A stretch of 64,000 bases of DNA, taken from NCBI RefSeq assembly GCF_028640845.1, contig NC_080546.1, positions 78,114,697 to 78,178,696 of the forward strand. Direction: 5' to 3'. Positions 20,527 to 31,811 of the stretch are shown here, one piece after another. Every line of letters starts with the position of its first letter. Position 1 is the stretch's first letter. The notes below the pieces were generated by a model, which was not told the DNA's origin, ran no database searches, and saw only the letters and a program-made list of their open reading frames with translations. This DNA is from Ahaetulla prasina (lineage: Eukaryota; Chordata; Lepidosauria; Squamata; Colubridae). The translations under genes were made by a program, and so were the position numbers.

Positions 20527-20908
20527 GATCCAGATTCTTTCTAGGAGTCTGGGGAGGACAAAAACGGCCTTCCCCACTCCCCTGGAGGCCCTCCAGAGTC
20601 CAGAAACTGCCTATTTGCCGACTTCCAGTGGAATCAGAAGGCCCATTTTTCACCCTCCCCAAACTCCAGAGCCTTTCTAGGAGCCTGAGGAGGGTGAAAT
20701 GGCCTCCCCCCCACCGGAGGCCCTCTGGAGGCCAGAAACAGCCCATTTGCTGACTTCTGGAAGCCGACTTCCTAACTTCCGGTGGGCCCAGAAGGCCTGA
20801 AAATCAGCCGGCTGGTGCACACATGTGCGTCGGAGCTGAGCTCACATGCCCCCTGATATGGCTCCGCGTGCCACCTGTGGCACTCGTGCCATAGGTTTGC
20901 CATCATAG
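20527..20908. mobile_element. hAT-like element, right part
   Basis: GC-rich GGCCTTCCCCACTCCCCTGG and GGCCCTCTGGAGGCCAGAAA, then GTGCCACCTGTGGCACTCG and GGTTTGCCATCATAG. Completes the element begun at 19135. The duplicated copy is 23622-24005. Confidence 0.8.
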
Positions 20909-20936
20909 GACTACCACATGCATCTTTCTCTTGGAA

Positions 20937-21247
20937 CACGGGTGTCAAACTCAAGGGAGCTGGATCCAGCCCATGGGGTGCTTAGAACTGGCCCACAGGC
21001 CCCCCTGGAAACAGCAAAGGACTGGTCCGCAGTGCCTCTGCCAGTGAAAATGGAGCTCAGGAGGGCCGTGTGTGGCCCTCCCGGGCTCCATTTTTGTTGG
21101 CAGAGGGTTGCAGGAGGCCATTGTAGCCGGAAAAGGCACTCGGGAGCCCATTTTCACTGACAGCGCGTGACGTTGAGCTGGCCACACACCCCCAACTCAA
21201 ACACAACCCTGATGCTGCCCTCAATGAAATCTAGTTTGACACTCCTG
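20937..21247. mobile_element. hAT-like MITE (GTCAAAC type), exact target duplication
   Basis: Starts CACGGGTGTCAAACTC and ends AGTTTGACACTCCTG. Exact TCTTGGAA at 20929-20936 and 21248-21255. The interior has GGCCCTCCCGGGCTCC palindromic stretches. Duplicated at 24034-24344. Confidence 0.9.
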
Positions 21248-21255
21248 TCTTGGAA

Positions 21256-21918
21256 GAAAAAAAATATCGAGTGGTATAAAAACCACACGTGGTATGGAGA
21301 TGTCCCAGAATGCTAGAATCTGAGAAAAGATGATCGGAAATAAACTTAAGCCAAAGAAAGCATTTCTTCACCAAACTTATAATTAAATTGTGAAATTCAT
21401 TACCACAAGCAGTGGCCATGGCTCTTTTACGTTGGGTGTAAAAGGAGAGTGAGTAAGTTCACGGAGGACATTCTAACAGGAGCAATGGGGTCACATGACT
21501 ATCTTTTGCAACCTTCTGACGGTAATATGTCACTTTTTCAGTGCCGTTGTGACTTTGAACACTCACTAAATAAACTATTGTATTTTGCAACACCTAATTG
21601 CCAAACGATAAGGCTAAATCAACACCTGAATAACAGCTTACAACTTTTTCCTTCTCTCATTCATTTTCTCCCAGATTTTTTTTTTAATGTGCCACATCAG
21701 ACCAAAACCCCATCCATTGCTGCCTCAACCCTTATTTTGCTTGACATGCTAATTCGATTTTAATTGTCCAAAGAAATTCAGGTTTTAGAGGAATTGATCC
21801 TACACAGCGGAAGAGCCTGTTAATCCACGATGAATCTTCTGAGCCAACGTACGACATCATTCACATAATGTTGCTTCTAAAGAATAGTATAGAAACTAGA
21901 AATGTTAAGTATAACGAG
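21256..21918. other. no gene seen; degraded mariner-like scrap
   Basis: AATGGGGTCACATGACTATC to CAGTGCCGTTGTGACTTTGA (21484-21560) resembles the interior of the mariner-like MITE. The rest is unassigned and duplicated at 24353-25014. Confidence 0.45.
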
Positions 21919-22240
21919 TGGTGGGCTGCTGCCAGTTCGGACTGGTTCGGGCGAACCGGTAGCTCCGACAATCAGCTGGCCCCGCCCACCCATGCCTGCC
22001 CTCTCCTGTCCTATATTTCCTTCTTTCTGGCTCAGCTGATTCGCGTGGCGCAGCTTATTTCTGCGCCTCCGCTGTTCTACTTACCGGGCTGCCTTAGAAA
22101 GTAAGCAGCTGAGCTTCAAACTGCTGTATTTTGAATGCTGCATGCAAGCGTGTTAGGCACGGGTGTGTGAAGGCACGTGTGCGCGCAAAGCATGCGATCA
22201 CTGAACCGGTTGTTAAACCAGTCGCAGCCCACCACTGACT
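21919..22240. mobile_element. hAT-like MITE (GTGGTGGGCTGC type)
   Basis: GTGGTGGGCTGCTGCCAGTT on the left and AACCAGTCGCAGCCCACCAC on the right are inverse complements with mismatches. Internal GCGAACCGGTAGCTCC and CACTGAACCGGTTG. Second copy at 25015-25336. Confidence 0.8.
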
Positions 22241-22594
22241 CCGACTATCAACAAATGGGTATATATTGTATTTTCCATCTGGATTGATATTTCAAAAGAT
22301 AGAACATAACAGGCATAGTAATTCTCTGATGTTCTAGCCCTCTACAAATTGAGAAGCTGTTATTACTTCAAGACAATGGCCCCAGGATAGCAATATCATC
22401 ATAGTTATCCCAAAGATGGGAGGTTCTACAAATGAAAAACAGTGATCACACACAGTAGTAATTGTTTCACTTCACCCATGTTAATTTAAAATTCCCAGCA
22501 CTTGGCAAGCATTCCTTTCTAATCTTGTTTACAAGTGTGCAATCTTCTAGTCTAATGCTTGCACAAAAAGGTGAAAATACTTGACTTGACATTT
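22241..22594. other. no gene seen
   Basis: Unique-looking sequence apart from its duplicate at 25337-25690. Confidence 0.4.
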
Positions 22595-22595
22595 G

Positions 22596-23498
22596 CCCCT
22601 TATGGTCCTCTTAGGAATGGGGTGAGGTAAATAGTAGAAAGTTTTTGGTTGAAGCTTTTAGGATTATGGGAAGAGACCACAGAGTCAGGTAAAGTATTCC
22701 AAGCATTAACAACTCTGTTACTGCAGTCATATTTTCTGCAATCTAGATTGGAGCGGTTAACATTAAGCTTAAATCTATTGGTTGCTATTGTATTATTGCA
22801 ATTAAAGCTGAAGTAGTCTTTAACAGGGAGGACACTACAATAGATGATTCTGTGAGTTAAACTTAGGTCTTGTCGTAGGCGACGGAGTTCCAAGTTTTCT
22901 AAGCCTAGGATTTCAAGTCTGATGGGATAAGGTATTTTGTTGTTTACAGAGGAATGGAGAACTCTTCTTGTAAAATATTTGTGGACACGTTCAATTGTAT
23001 TGATGTCAGAGATGTGGTGAGGGTTCCAGACAGGCGAGCTGTATTCTAGAATTGGTCTAGCAAATGTTTTATATGCTCTGATAAGTAGTGTGGTGTTTTT
23101 GGAAAAGAAGCTACGCAAGATTAGGTTTACAACTCTTAGAGCTTTTTTTGCTATGTAGTTGCAGTGGGCTTTGGCACTTAGATCATTTGACATGAAAACT
23201 CTGAGGTCTTTAACGGGATGGGGGTCATCTGTAAGGTAATATCCATCTAGTATGTACTTAGTGTTTGGGTTCTTTTCTCCTATATGTAAGACTGAGCATT
23301 TGCTGGTTGAGATTTGGAGTTGCCAAGTTTTAGACCAAGTGGTTAGATGATCAAGGTCTTTTTGAATGATAGATGTATTATCAGTGGTGTTAAATAGTTT
23401 GACATTGTCAGCAAAGAGAACACAATTACTTGAGATGTGGTCATAAAGATCATTAATGTATAGTATAAAGAGTGTTGGTCCAAGGACGCTGCCTTGAT

Positions 23499-23560
<62 letters not shown>

Positions 23561-25693
23561 TTCCTTCCTTCCTTCCTTCCTTCCTTCCTTCCTTCCTTCC
23601 TTCCTTCCTTCCTTCCTTCCTTGATCCAGATTCTTTCTAGGAGTCTGGGGAGGACAAAAACGGCCTTCCCCACCCCCCTGGAGGCCCTCCAGAGTCCAGA
23701 AACTGCCTATTTGCCGACTTCCAGTGGAATCAGAAGGCCCATTTTTCGCCCTCCCCAAACTCCAGAGCCTTTCTAGGAGCCTGAGGAGGGTGAAATGGCC
23801 TCCCCCCCCACTGGAGGCCCTCTGGAGGCCAGAAACGGCCCATTTGCTGACTTCTGGAAGCCGACTTCCTAACTTCCGGTGGGCCCAGAAGGCCTGAAAA
23901 TCAGCTGGCTGGTGCACACATGTGCGTCGGAGCTGAGCTCACATGCCCACTGATATGGCTCCGCGTGCCACCTGTGGCACTCGTGCCATAGGTTTGCCAT
24001 CATAGGACTACCACATGCATCTTTCTCTTGGAACACGGGTGTCAAACTCAAGGGAGCTGGATCCAGCCCATGGGGTGCTTAGAACTGGCCCACAGGCCCC
24101 CCTGGAAACAGCAAAGGACTGGTCCGCAGTGCCTCTGCCAGTGAAAATGGAGCTCAGGAGGGCCGTGTGTGGCCCTCCCGGGCTCCATTTTTGTTGGCAG
24201 AGGGTTGCAGGAGGCCATTGTAGCCGGAAAAGGCACTCGGGAGCCCATTTTCACTGACAGCGCGTGACGTTGAGCTGGCCACACACACCCAACTCAAACA
24301 CAACCCTGATGCTGCCCTCAATGAAATCTAGTTTGACACTCCTGTCTTGGAAGAAAAAAAATATCGAGTGGTATAAAAACCACACGTGGTATGGAGATGT
24401 CCCAGAATGTTAGAATCTGAGAAAAGATGATTGGAAATAAACTTAAGCCAAAGAAAGCATTTCTTCACCGAACTTATAATTAAATTGTGAAATTCATTAC
24501 CACAAGCAGTGGCCATGGCTCTTTTACGTTGGGTGTAAAAGGAGAGTGAGTAAGTTCATGGAGGACATTCTAACAGGAGCAATGGGGTCACATGACTATC
24601 TTTTGCAACCTTCTGACGGTAATATGTCACTTTTTCAGTGCCATTGTGACTTTGAACAGTCACTAAATAAACTTGTATTTTGCAACACCTAATTGCCAAA
24701 TGATAAGGCTAAATCAACACCTGAATAACAGCTTACAACTTTTTCCTTCTCTCATTCATTTTCTCCCAGATTTTTTTTTTAATGTGCCACATCAAACCAA
24801 AACCCCATCCTTGCTGCCTCAACCCTTATTTTGCTTGACATGCTAATTCGATTTTAATTGTCCAAAGAAATTCAGGTTTTAGAGGAATTGATCCTACACA
24901 GCGGAAGAGCCTGTTAATCCACGATGAATCTTCTGAGCCAACGTACGACATCATTCACACAATGTTGCTTCTAAAGAATAGTATAGAAACTAGAAATGTT
25001 AAGTATAATGAGTGGTGGGCTGCTGCCAGTTCGGACTGGTTCGGGCGAACCGGTAGCTCCGACAATTAGCTGGCCCCGCCCACCCGCACCTGCCATCTCC
25101 TGTCCTATATTTCCTTCTTTCTGGCTCAGCTGATTCGTGTGGCGCAGCTTATTTCTGCGCCTCCGCTGTTCTACTTACCGGGGCTGCCTTAGAAAGTAAG
25201 CAGCTGAGCTTCAAACTGCTGTATTTTGAATGCTGCATGCAAGCGTGTTAGGCGCGGGTGTGTGAAACACACATGTGCGCGCAAAGCATGTGATCACTGA
25301 ACCGGTTGTTAAACCAGTCGCAGCCCACCACTGACTCCGACTATCAACAAATGGGTATATATTGTATGTTTTCCATCTGGATTGATATTTCAAAAGATAG
25401 AACATAACAGGCATAGTAATTCTCTGATGTTCTAGCCCTCTACAAATTGAGAAGCTGTTATTACTTCAAGACAATGGCCCCAGGATAGCAATATCATCAT
25501 AGTTATCCCAAAGATGGGAGGTTCTACAAATGAAAAACAGTGATCACACACAGTAGTAATTGTTTCACTTCACCCATGTTAATTTAAAATTCCCAGCACT
25601 TGGCAAGCATTCCTTTCTAATCTTGTTTACAAGTGTGCAATCTTCTCGTCTAATGCTTGCACAAAAAGGTGAAAATACTTGACTTGACATTTT
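22596..25693. repeat. tandem segmental duplication, copy 2
   Basis: Contains, in order, a minus-strand LINE, TTTC/TTCC tract, hAT-like right half, GTCAAAC-type MITE (24034-24344), spacer, GTGGTGGGCTGC-type MITE (25015-25336) and spacer. Ends TTTTCCCCTTATGG before non-duplicated sequence. The LINE frame here is open where copy 1 is broken. Confidence 0.93.
22600..23497 (-). mobile_element. CR1-group LINE, open RT C-terminal frame in duplicated copy
   Basis: Minus frame 23673-22600 (357 residues) reads through the microsatellite into QGSVLGPTLFILYINDLYD, CVLFADNVKLFNTTDN (the usual F/YADD is FADN), RAYKTFARPILEYSSPVW and DCRKYDCSNRVVNAWNTLPD. The catalytic second Asp is Asn, so it would not be expected to polymerise. 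The poly-Glu/Lys/Arg start is a microsatellite artefact. The 5' end is truncated. Confidence 0.9.
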
Positions 25694-26060
25694 CCCCTTA
25701 TGGGAAATCAGATTGCCACCACTGGAAAGGTGCTTTTAGGTGGTCAAAGTATGTTATGCTCAACTTCATTTCCTAGAGTTTGATTATTCTTACAAGCAGT
25801 TTTCCAAAAGTGTGAACAGCTTGCGTCACAGTGCTTCAGCCATAGAGTTTGCCATGTAAATTTCGATAAAAGACAAAAATGGGTTAAGAAGAATTGATGT
25901 GAGCAGAATTAGCCAGACATCCCTCCCCCCCACCCAAATAAAGTTCTATTTTTACTCCAATCATGGCACTAATTAAGCAGTGTGAATCTCCTATAAGTAT
26001 ACAAGGAGATTACATCGACTGAGATAGCAGTTGTACTGGCAAAATGAAATAGTTTATTAT
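25694..26060. other. no gene seen
   Basis: Mixed sequence with a C-rich stretch at 25922-25935 and no recognised repeat or frame. Confidence 0.4.
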
Positions 26061-26222
26061 AGAATAGAATAGAATAGAATAGAATAGAATAGAATAGAAT
26101 AGAATAGAATAGAATAGAATAGAATAGAATAGAATAGAATTTTTTATTGGCCAAGTGTGATTGGACACACAAGGAATTTGTCTTGGTGCATATGCTCTCA
26201 GTGTACATAAAAGAAAAGATAC
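26061..26222 (-). mobile_element. Rex1/CR1-L3-like LINE tail with long AATAG repeat
   Basis: About 16 AATAG units (26061-26138) followed on the plus strand by the inverse of the LINE 3' end (TTGGCCAAGTGTGATTGG, CAAGGAATTTGTCTTGGTGC). It is interrupted at AAAAGATAC by a solo LTR and resumes at 26750. Confidence 0.93.
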
Positions 26223-26749
26223 TGTCGTGTCCCACTCCTCCGCTGACGGCCGGGTCAGGGAAATCCGAATCAGGCGTGCCTCCGCAGCTCTGCCAAAGTC
26301 CTAGCAAAGTCCTCAGGGCAGGCAGGAGACCAGAAAGTGACTTCAGCAAGATATGTTTAGACTTTGCCTGACTCAGAGAATGCCAGAAAGCAGATCCTTT
26401 ATATAGGCCATGGGGTGTGGCTCCATGACTCAGCACTTATCCAGGCCTGCCCCTCCCTTCCTTCTGTTGCCTCCGTCTATCAAGTCTTCTGACGCGAGGG
26501 TCACTCCAGTCTGCAGCTGTTGGCAATTGACCTCCCTCAGGCTCACATGCTGTGGAGGAGGGGGAGGGGTCTAGTTGCTCCGTTTGCCTGGGCATGGAGC
26601 CAGAGCTGGGGGCTGGAGATACTTCCTCCTCTTCAGCCTGTCTGGGCATGGAGCCAGGGCTGGGGCCGGGAGGCATACTAGGACATTCCTCCGTGTTCGG
26701 AAGCAGATAAGAAGGCCCCGGCTGTGGTGAGATCGGACGAGACACAACA
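26223..26749 (-). mobile_element. solo LTR (5-bp target duplication GATAC)
   Basis: Read on the minus strand it starts TGTTGTGTCTCG and ends GGGACACGACA. Exact GATAC lies on each side (26218-26222 and 26750-26754), and removing the LTR restores the LINE tail. A minus-strand TATATAAAGG box lies at about 26406-26395. The minus frame 26784-26437 is Pro/Ser/acidic with PQPGPS and an Arg/Gln-rich end. Solo LTRs arise by recombination between the LTRs of a full element; no internal region remains. LTR class (ERV or Gypsy) undetermined. Confidence 0.9.
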
Positions 26750-26821
26750 GATACGTTCATCAAGGTACAACATTTACAACACAAATGATGGTCAATATAT
26801 CAATATAAATCATAAGGATTA
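26750..26821 (-). mobile_element. Rex1/CR1-L3-like LINE tail, continuation
   Basis: GATACGTTCATCAAGGTACA to ATCATAAGGATT matches the inverse of 53700-53770. It is cut off by the start of a mariner-like MITE at 26824. Confidence 0.85.
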
Positions 26822-26823
26822 TA

Positions 26824-27380
26824 CAGGTAGTCCTCGACTTATGACTGCAATTTCTGTTGCTAAGTGAAACAGTTGTTAAGTGAGTTTTGTCCCACTTTAT
26901 GACCTTTCTTGCCACAGTTGCTAAGTGAATCGCTGCAGTTGTTAAGTTAGTAGCATGGTTGTTAAGCGAATCGGGCTTCCTCATGAACTTTGCTTGTCAG
27001 AAGGTCGGAAAAGGGGATCACGTGACCCAGGGACGGGTTTCAAAACCCGTTGCTACTGGTTCGCTCGTTGGCGTGTGTGTGTGTGTGTGCAACACTTCTG
27101 TTTATGTACAGAAGCGTCTGGGCGGAGCCTCCCATCGCTGCCGCTACCGGTTCACCCGATCTGTGGCGAACCCGTAGCAACCCACCACTGACGTGACCCC
27201 AAGACACTGCAGCTGTCATAAATATGGATCAAGCATCCATATTGCCAAGCATCTTGCGTTTTGAACATGTGACTGTAAGGGATGCTACAACGGTCATAAG
27301 TATAAAAAATGGTCATAAGTCCCTTTTTTCAGTGCCGTTGTAACGGTCACTTAACAAACTGTTGTAAATTGAGAATTACC
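26824..27380 (+). mobile_element. Tc1/mariner-like MITE hosting a hAT-like MITE
   Basis: Starts CAGGTAGTCCTCGACTTATG after TA. Interior TTGCTAAGTGAAACAGTTG and GAACATGTGACTGTAAGGG. Ends GAGAATTACC followed by TATA. A hAT-like MITE is inserted at 27028-27190. A partial repeat of its right end follows at 27386-27425. Confidence 0.82.
27028..27190. mobile_element. hAT-like MITE nested in mariner-like MITE, exact target duplication
   Basis: Starts CAGGGACGGGTTTC and ends AGCAACCCACCACTG. Exact ACGTGACC at 27020-27027 and 27191-27198. A (GT)n stretch lies at about 27074-27089. Internal CCGCTACCGGTTCACCCG. Confidence 0.9.
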
Positions 27381-27584
27381 TATACCTTTAACTGTTTAAC
27401 TGTTGTAAATTGAGAATTACCTATACGGCATAATGGAATTATCTTATCTAGTTAGGTAACAAAATATCTGCAAGAAAACAAGCAAGCTCATAGAGCACCA
27501 ACAACTCCACATTTCAACCCTGAATTTTGTGTATTCTCATCTCTTGGATGTGATGACACCTTACTGCCTCACTAAATCAAGTAG

Positions 27585-27850
27585 TGGGCCTCTGGTGGCT
27601 CAACAGACTAAGCAGTCTGTTATTAACACAGCTGCTTGCAATTACTGCAAGTTCAAGTCCCACCAGGCCCAAGGTTGACTCAGCCTTCCATCCTTTATAA
27701 GGTAGGTAAAATGAGGACCCAGATTGTTGGGGGCAATAAAAGTTGACTTTGTATATAATATACAAACGGATGAAGACTATTGCTTTACATAGTGTAAGCT
27801 GCCCTGAGTCTTCGGAGAAGGGCGGGATATAAATTCAAATTTTAAAAAAA
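27585..27850 (+). mobile_element. tRNA-derived SINE with L2-type tail, second copy
   Basis: GGTGGCTCAACAGACTAAGC head, GCAAGTTCAAGTCCCACC box B-like, and TGCCCTGAGTCTTCGGAG tail then AAATT. About 90% like 13478-13735 by eye. Confidence 0.9.
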
Positions 27851-27943
27851 GTAGTAAGTACCAGTGGTTACAGTTTATTTTTATACTCTTACACAAAACG
27901 GACAACAATCCATGCAGGGCAGGCCTCTGTTTTCCAATAAGGT

Positions 27944-28294
27944 AAAGGTAAAGGTTCCCCTCGCACATATGTGCTAGTCGTTCCGGACTCTAGGGGGCGG
28001 TGCTCATCTCCGTTTCAAAGCTGAAGAGCCAGCACTGTCCGAAGACGTCTCCGTGGTCATGTGGCCGGCATGACTCAATGTCAAAGGCGCACGGAACGCT
28101 GTTATCTTCCACCAAAGGTGGTCCCTATTTTTCTATTTGCATTTTTTACGTGCTTTCGAACTGCTAGGTTGGCAGAAGCTGGGACGCGTAATGGGAGCAC
28201 ACCCCGTTACGTGGCACTAGGGATTTGAACCGCTGAACTGCCGACCTTTCGATCAACAAGCTCAGCATCTTAGCCACTAAGCCACTGTGTCCCC
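27944..28294 (-). mobile_element. tRNA-derived SINE (1078 family)
   Basis: Plus strand begins AAAGGTAAAGGTTCCCCTCG (inverse tail), carries GTGGCCGGCATGACTC and GGGATTTGAACCGCTGAACT (inverse box B) and ends TAGCCACTAAGCCACTG. Nearly complete. Confidence 0.9.
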
Positions 28295-28764
28295 TCTGCT
28301 TTCCAATGGTTACAGTCTAATCAGGTAATGGAAGATATGAGTAAATGTCACTATAATACAGCCAATACACTTGAAAAGGATAAATCAAAAGACATGACAT
28401 CAATCTTCAAGAAATACTTTCCAGAAAATAGGAAGGGATGTGTAAAATATCCAGAAAACAGGCCAAAGAAAGCGATGCTCTTTTGAGTATTTTCATATGT
28501 TAACAACCATGAAATAGTAAAGAACATAAGTTTGTGAGAAAAATGGCATGTAACTCATTACAACTACTGATCTTTACAACGTAGAAATGTATACACTGAG
28601 TTTTAAAATGGACTAGACAACCGGTGTTCCATTGAGTCATTGTTTCAGAGATACTTCCTTACCAAAACTGAGAAACAGAATGAATTACATTCTGTAATTC
28701 TCTCCCTCATTGTAATTCTCCCTCCCTCACTGTAATTCTGCCTTCCTTCCTTCCTTCCTTTGTC
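28295..28764. other. no gene seen; short TTCC/TCCC repeats at the end
   Basis: Mixed AT-rich sequence. CCTCCCTCACTGTAATTCTG is repeated around 28690-28740. Confidence 0.4.
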
Positions 28765-28878
28765 AGGAAATTTGAACAATTAATCAGTGGAACGACTTGC
28801 CTGCAGAAGTTGTGGGCGCTCCAACTCTGGAAGCTTTTTAAGAAGAGATTGGATAACCATTTGTCTGAAGTGGTGTAG
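28765..28878 (+). mobile_element. CR1 LINE 3' fragment, left part
   Basis: GGAACGACTTGCCTGCAGAA to TGTCTGAAGTGGTGTAGGG matches 4955-5040. The rest of the CR1 end is at 29313-29385, after a hAT-like insertion. Confidence 0.85.
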
Positions 28879-29312
28879 GGCAGTGATGGCTAACCTTTTT
28901 GTTGTTGTGTGGCAAAAGCGAGGGAGTGTGTGGGGGGGTTGCACGCATGTGTGCCCACACCCATAATTCAATGCGCTCCCTGTGCATGCACAGACGACCC
29001 CCCCTGCGATCCCCCCACTTTTGGCACGCAATGGCACGGTGGGCCAGGTAAGACCATTTTTTGGCTTCCCTAGGCTCCAGAGGCTTTCTTGGAGCCTGGG
29101 GAGGGCAAAAACGGCCTTCCCCACCCCCTGGAAGCCCTCCAGAGGCCGGAAATGGCCCATTTGCTGACTTCTGGTGGGCCTGGAAGGCCTGAAAATCAGC
29201 TGGCCAGCGCACACAGGCACGCCGGAGCTGAGCTAGGGCAACACTCACATGCCTACCAATATGGCTCCACATGTTACCTATGGCAGGCGTGCCAAAGATT
29301 CGCCACCACGGG
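28879..29312. mobile_element. hAT-like element nested in CR1 (GTGATGGCTAACC type)
   Basis: Starts CAGTGATGGCTAACC and ends GTGCCAAAGATTCGCCACCACG. The GC-rich interior has GGCCCATTTGCTGACTTCTG, as in 20527-20908. CR1 sequence continues on both sides, so this is a later insertion. Confidence 0.82.
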
Positions 29313-29395
29313 TATACAGTTCCCTACCTGAGCAGGGGCTTGGACTACAAGACTTCTAAGGTCCCTTCCAACTTTGTTATTCCTTCATTCCTCCA
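29313..29395 (+). mobile_element. CR1 LINE 3' fragment, right part
   Basis: GCAGGGGCTTGGACTACAAG, then GTCCCTTCCAACTTTGTTATT. Completes the CR1 end begun at 28765. Confidence 0.85.
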
Positions 29396-29449
29396 TCCCT
29401 CTCTTCCACCTTTCTTTTCTTCTCTCCCTGCCTCACTGTAATTCTGCCC

Positions 29450-29538
29450 CTTCCTTCCTTCCTTCCTTCCTTCCTTCCTTCCTTCCTTCCTTCCTTCCTT
29501 CCTTCCTTCCTTCCTTCCTTCCTTCCTTCCTTCCTTCC
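29450..29538. repeat. (TTCC)n microsatellite
   Basis: About 22 TTCC units. All Leu/Pro/Ser and Gly/Arg/Lys frames across it are artefacts. Confidence 0.97.
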
Positions 29539-29595
29539 CGCCTTGGTGTCTGGGGTGCACATGAAAAACTATCCAGGCCAGGGAAGGTCAAGAGC

Positions 29596-29775
29596 AGAGG
29601 TGGGTTTCAGCAGGTTCTGACCAGTTCTGGAGAACCGGTAGCAGAAATTTTAAGGACTTCGGAGAACCAATAAATACCATCTCTGACTGGCCCCGCCCGC
29701 ATCTATTCTCTGCCTCCCGAGTCCCAGCTGATCGGGAGGAAATGGAGATTTTGCAGTAACCTTCCCCTGGAGCAG
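29596..29775. mobile_element. hAT-like MITE, truncated
   Basis: Starts CAGAGGTGGGTTTCAGCAGG like 16203. Continues GGAGAACCGGTAGCAGAAAT and GTCCCAGCTGATCGGGAGG, then breaks off at CCTTCCCCTGGAG before TTCC repeats. No right terminus. Confidence 0.8.
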
Positions 29776-30345
29776 GGACAGTTCCTTCCTTCCTTCCTTT
29801 TTTTCAGCCTGCCTTGTTTTGCCTTGCCTTTGCTGCAGGCAGGTAAGAGGCTGCTGCTGGGTGGAGTAAAGGATTGCAAAACTGGCTGGGAAATTTTCAC
29901 AGAATGCTGAGGATGAAGATCTCATGAAAGTAGCACTGACATGGTCAAAACTTCCCCAAATTTCATTCTCTCTGGAGTCCAAAATCTTGGACCTATCTGA
30001 AGTATCTTGGTGCAAAAATTGTTGCTTTACGAAGTACCAAATTTGCCTAGTTAAAGGTCATGACAAGGAAGTTTTAGTAGTATAGGGACTGTCAGCCTTC
30101 AAAGCCAGCCTCTAACGAGACATACTGTACATATCCCTCTCGGACAATAAAAGCTCTCAGTAAATTTTATTCTCTTTAGCAAACCATTTTCATCTGTTTG
30201 TAGTTTGATATACAGGGCTCTAGATAGGAACATCAAAATGCAAATTGCTTGGCGCGGTGGAATTATTCTCCATTCATCTGCAATGAAATGATATATTCCT
30301 GAAGCTGCCATATAGCCCATATAATCTCCATAAAGAGAGAGCCCT
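29776..30345. other. no gene seen
   Basis: Mixed sequence with short frames only. Confidence 0.35.
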
Positions 30346-31100
30346 GGACATTTATTTATTTATTTTATTTGTCAAGCATATATAGAATAGAATAGAATAG
30401 AATAGAATAGAATAGAATAGAATAGAATAGAATAGAATAGAATTTTTTATTGGCCAAGTGTGATTGGACACACAAGGAATTTGTCTTGGTGCATATGCTC
30501 TCAGTGTACATAAAAGAAAAGATACGTTCATCAAGGTACAACATTTACAACACAAATGATGGTCAATATATCAATATAAATCATAAGGATTGCCAGCAAC
30601 AAAGTTACAGTCATACAGTCATAAGTGGAAAGAGATTGGTGATGGGAACGATGAGAAGATTACTAGTAGTGCAGATTTAGTAAATAGTTTGACAGTGTTG
30701 AAGGAATTATTTGTTTAGCAGAGTGATGGCCTTCGGGAAAAAACTGTTCTTGTGTCTAGTTGTTCTGGTGTGCAGTGCTCTATAGCGTCGTTTTGAGGGT
30801 AGGAGTTGATAGGATAACATATGATATGATAACAGGTAAAAGTATAAAGATAATTTGAACACATGAAAAGAGTAAGTAAAAAGGAATATTAGGACAGGGA
30901 CGGTAGGCACACGGGTGCACTTATGCAGGCCCCTTACAGACCTTACAGGAATGGTGGGAGGTCAACAGTAGACAGTTTAAGGTTAAAGTTTTGCGGGTTT
31001 GGGGAAGAGACCACAGAGTCAGGTAGTGCATTCCAGGCATTGACCACTCTGTTGCTGAAGTCATATTTTCTACAATCGAGTTTGGAGTGGTATTTTCTTA
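30346..31100 (-). mobile_element. LINE pile-up: 10613-type tail, AATAG repeat, L3-like LINE, 10613-type body
   Basis: 30346-30384: ATTTATTT-TTGTCAAGCATATA, a 10613-type tail. 30385-30440: about 11 AATAG units. 30441-30810: Rex1/CR1-L3-like 3' end, with coding remnant inverse to the KNSFF..AITLLNK end. 30830-31100: 10613-type body (DCRKYDFSNRVVNAWNALPD on minus). The L3-like copy therefore landed inside a 10613-type LINE. Confidence 0.88.
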
Positions 31101-31811
31101 CCAAACACGCAGTTATCATTATTGTAGTTATGATTAAGCACTTTGTTAGAACCAAAATCTCAAGATACAAAGTCTGCGATCATTAAACACCAAGCGTGTG
31201 TGTGTGTTCTGAAGAGTGATTATCTCCAAGCTGGTGGACTTCAGTTACACATTTACAAGGTGCGCTCCTAAAAGCTTTGGAAGCCAACAGATTTGAGAAA
31301 GAAAGACAAGGAAATCAATTTGCACTCCATGTATAAGGAAAGAACACAGAGGTTGACAGTCTTATTTCTCCGTGATGCAAGGCCTGTTCATTTGATCCCA
31401 TGCCAGCAGCTGCAATATCATTATATTGCATTCCGAGAAGTGTTTAAAGTCACTGATAAGAAAGTTATTAGTTGCGTGAAGAGCATCAAGCAAAGTTACG
31501 TTCCCACCCTTGCATGTTTCATTGTTAGTGCCCATAGCACCGCCCTTTGTTTTGATTATTCCTCTAAGTTGCTGGGGGAGGAATTTAATAATTGTTAGTT
31601 AACAATTATTGTTAGTTAAAGGATTCCTTTTAACACTTTCAAGCAGTCCAGCTGAAGTATGCTCATTATATTAAAACAATTATCTCTCATTGTTAGTCTT
31701 CCTTTATCTGTTTGCAAATATATATAATTATATGCACATATGATACACGGTCTCATTGTCAATCGTTAATCACAAGGACAAACTCTCTCAGATACAGATT
31801 TCTCATTAAAT
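31101..31811. other. unassigned; open frame 31293-31598 of unknown nature
   Basis: A 101-residue plus-strand frame (LHSMYKERTQRLTVLFLRDA and onward) has no motif I recognise and no splice evidence. The surrounding sequence has no repeated partner in the window. Confidence 0.3.

Larger units (their letters stand above)
19508..22595. repeat. tandem segmental duplication, copy 1 (about 3.09 kb)
   Basis: The unit runs from CCCCTTATGG inside the LINE to just before the next CCCCTTATGG. Copy 2 (22596-25693) follows directly. The offset is 3088 at the start and 3097 after the microsatellite. Differences are sparse (single bases, microsatellite length). CCCCTTATGG recurs at the start, the junction and the end, indicating microhomology or unequal exchange. 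Confidence 0.93.
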
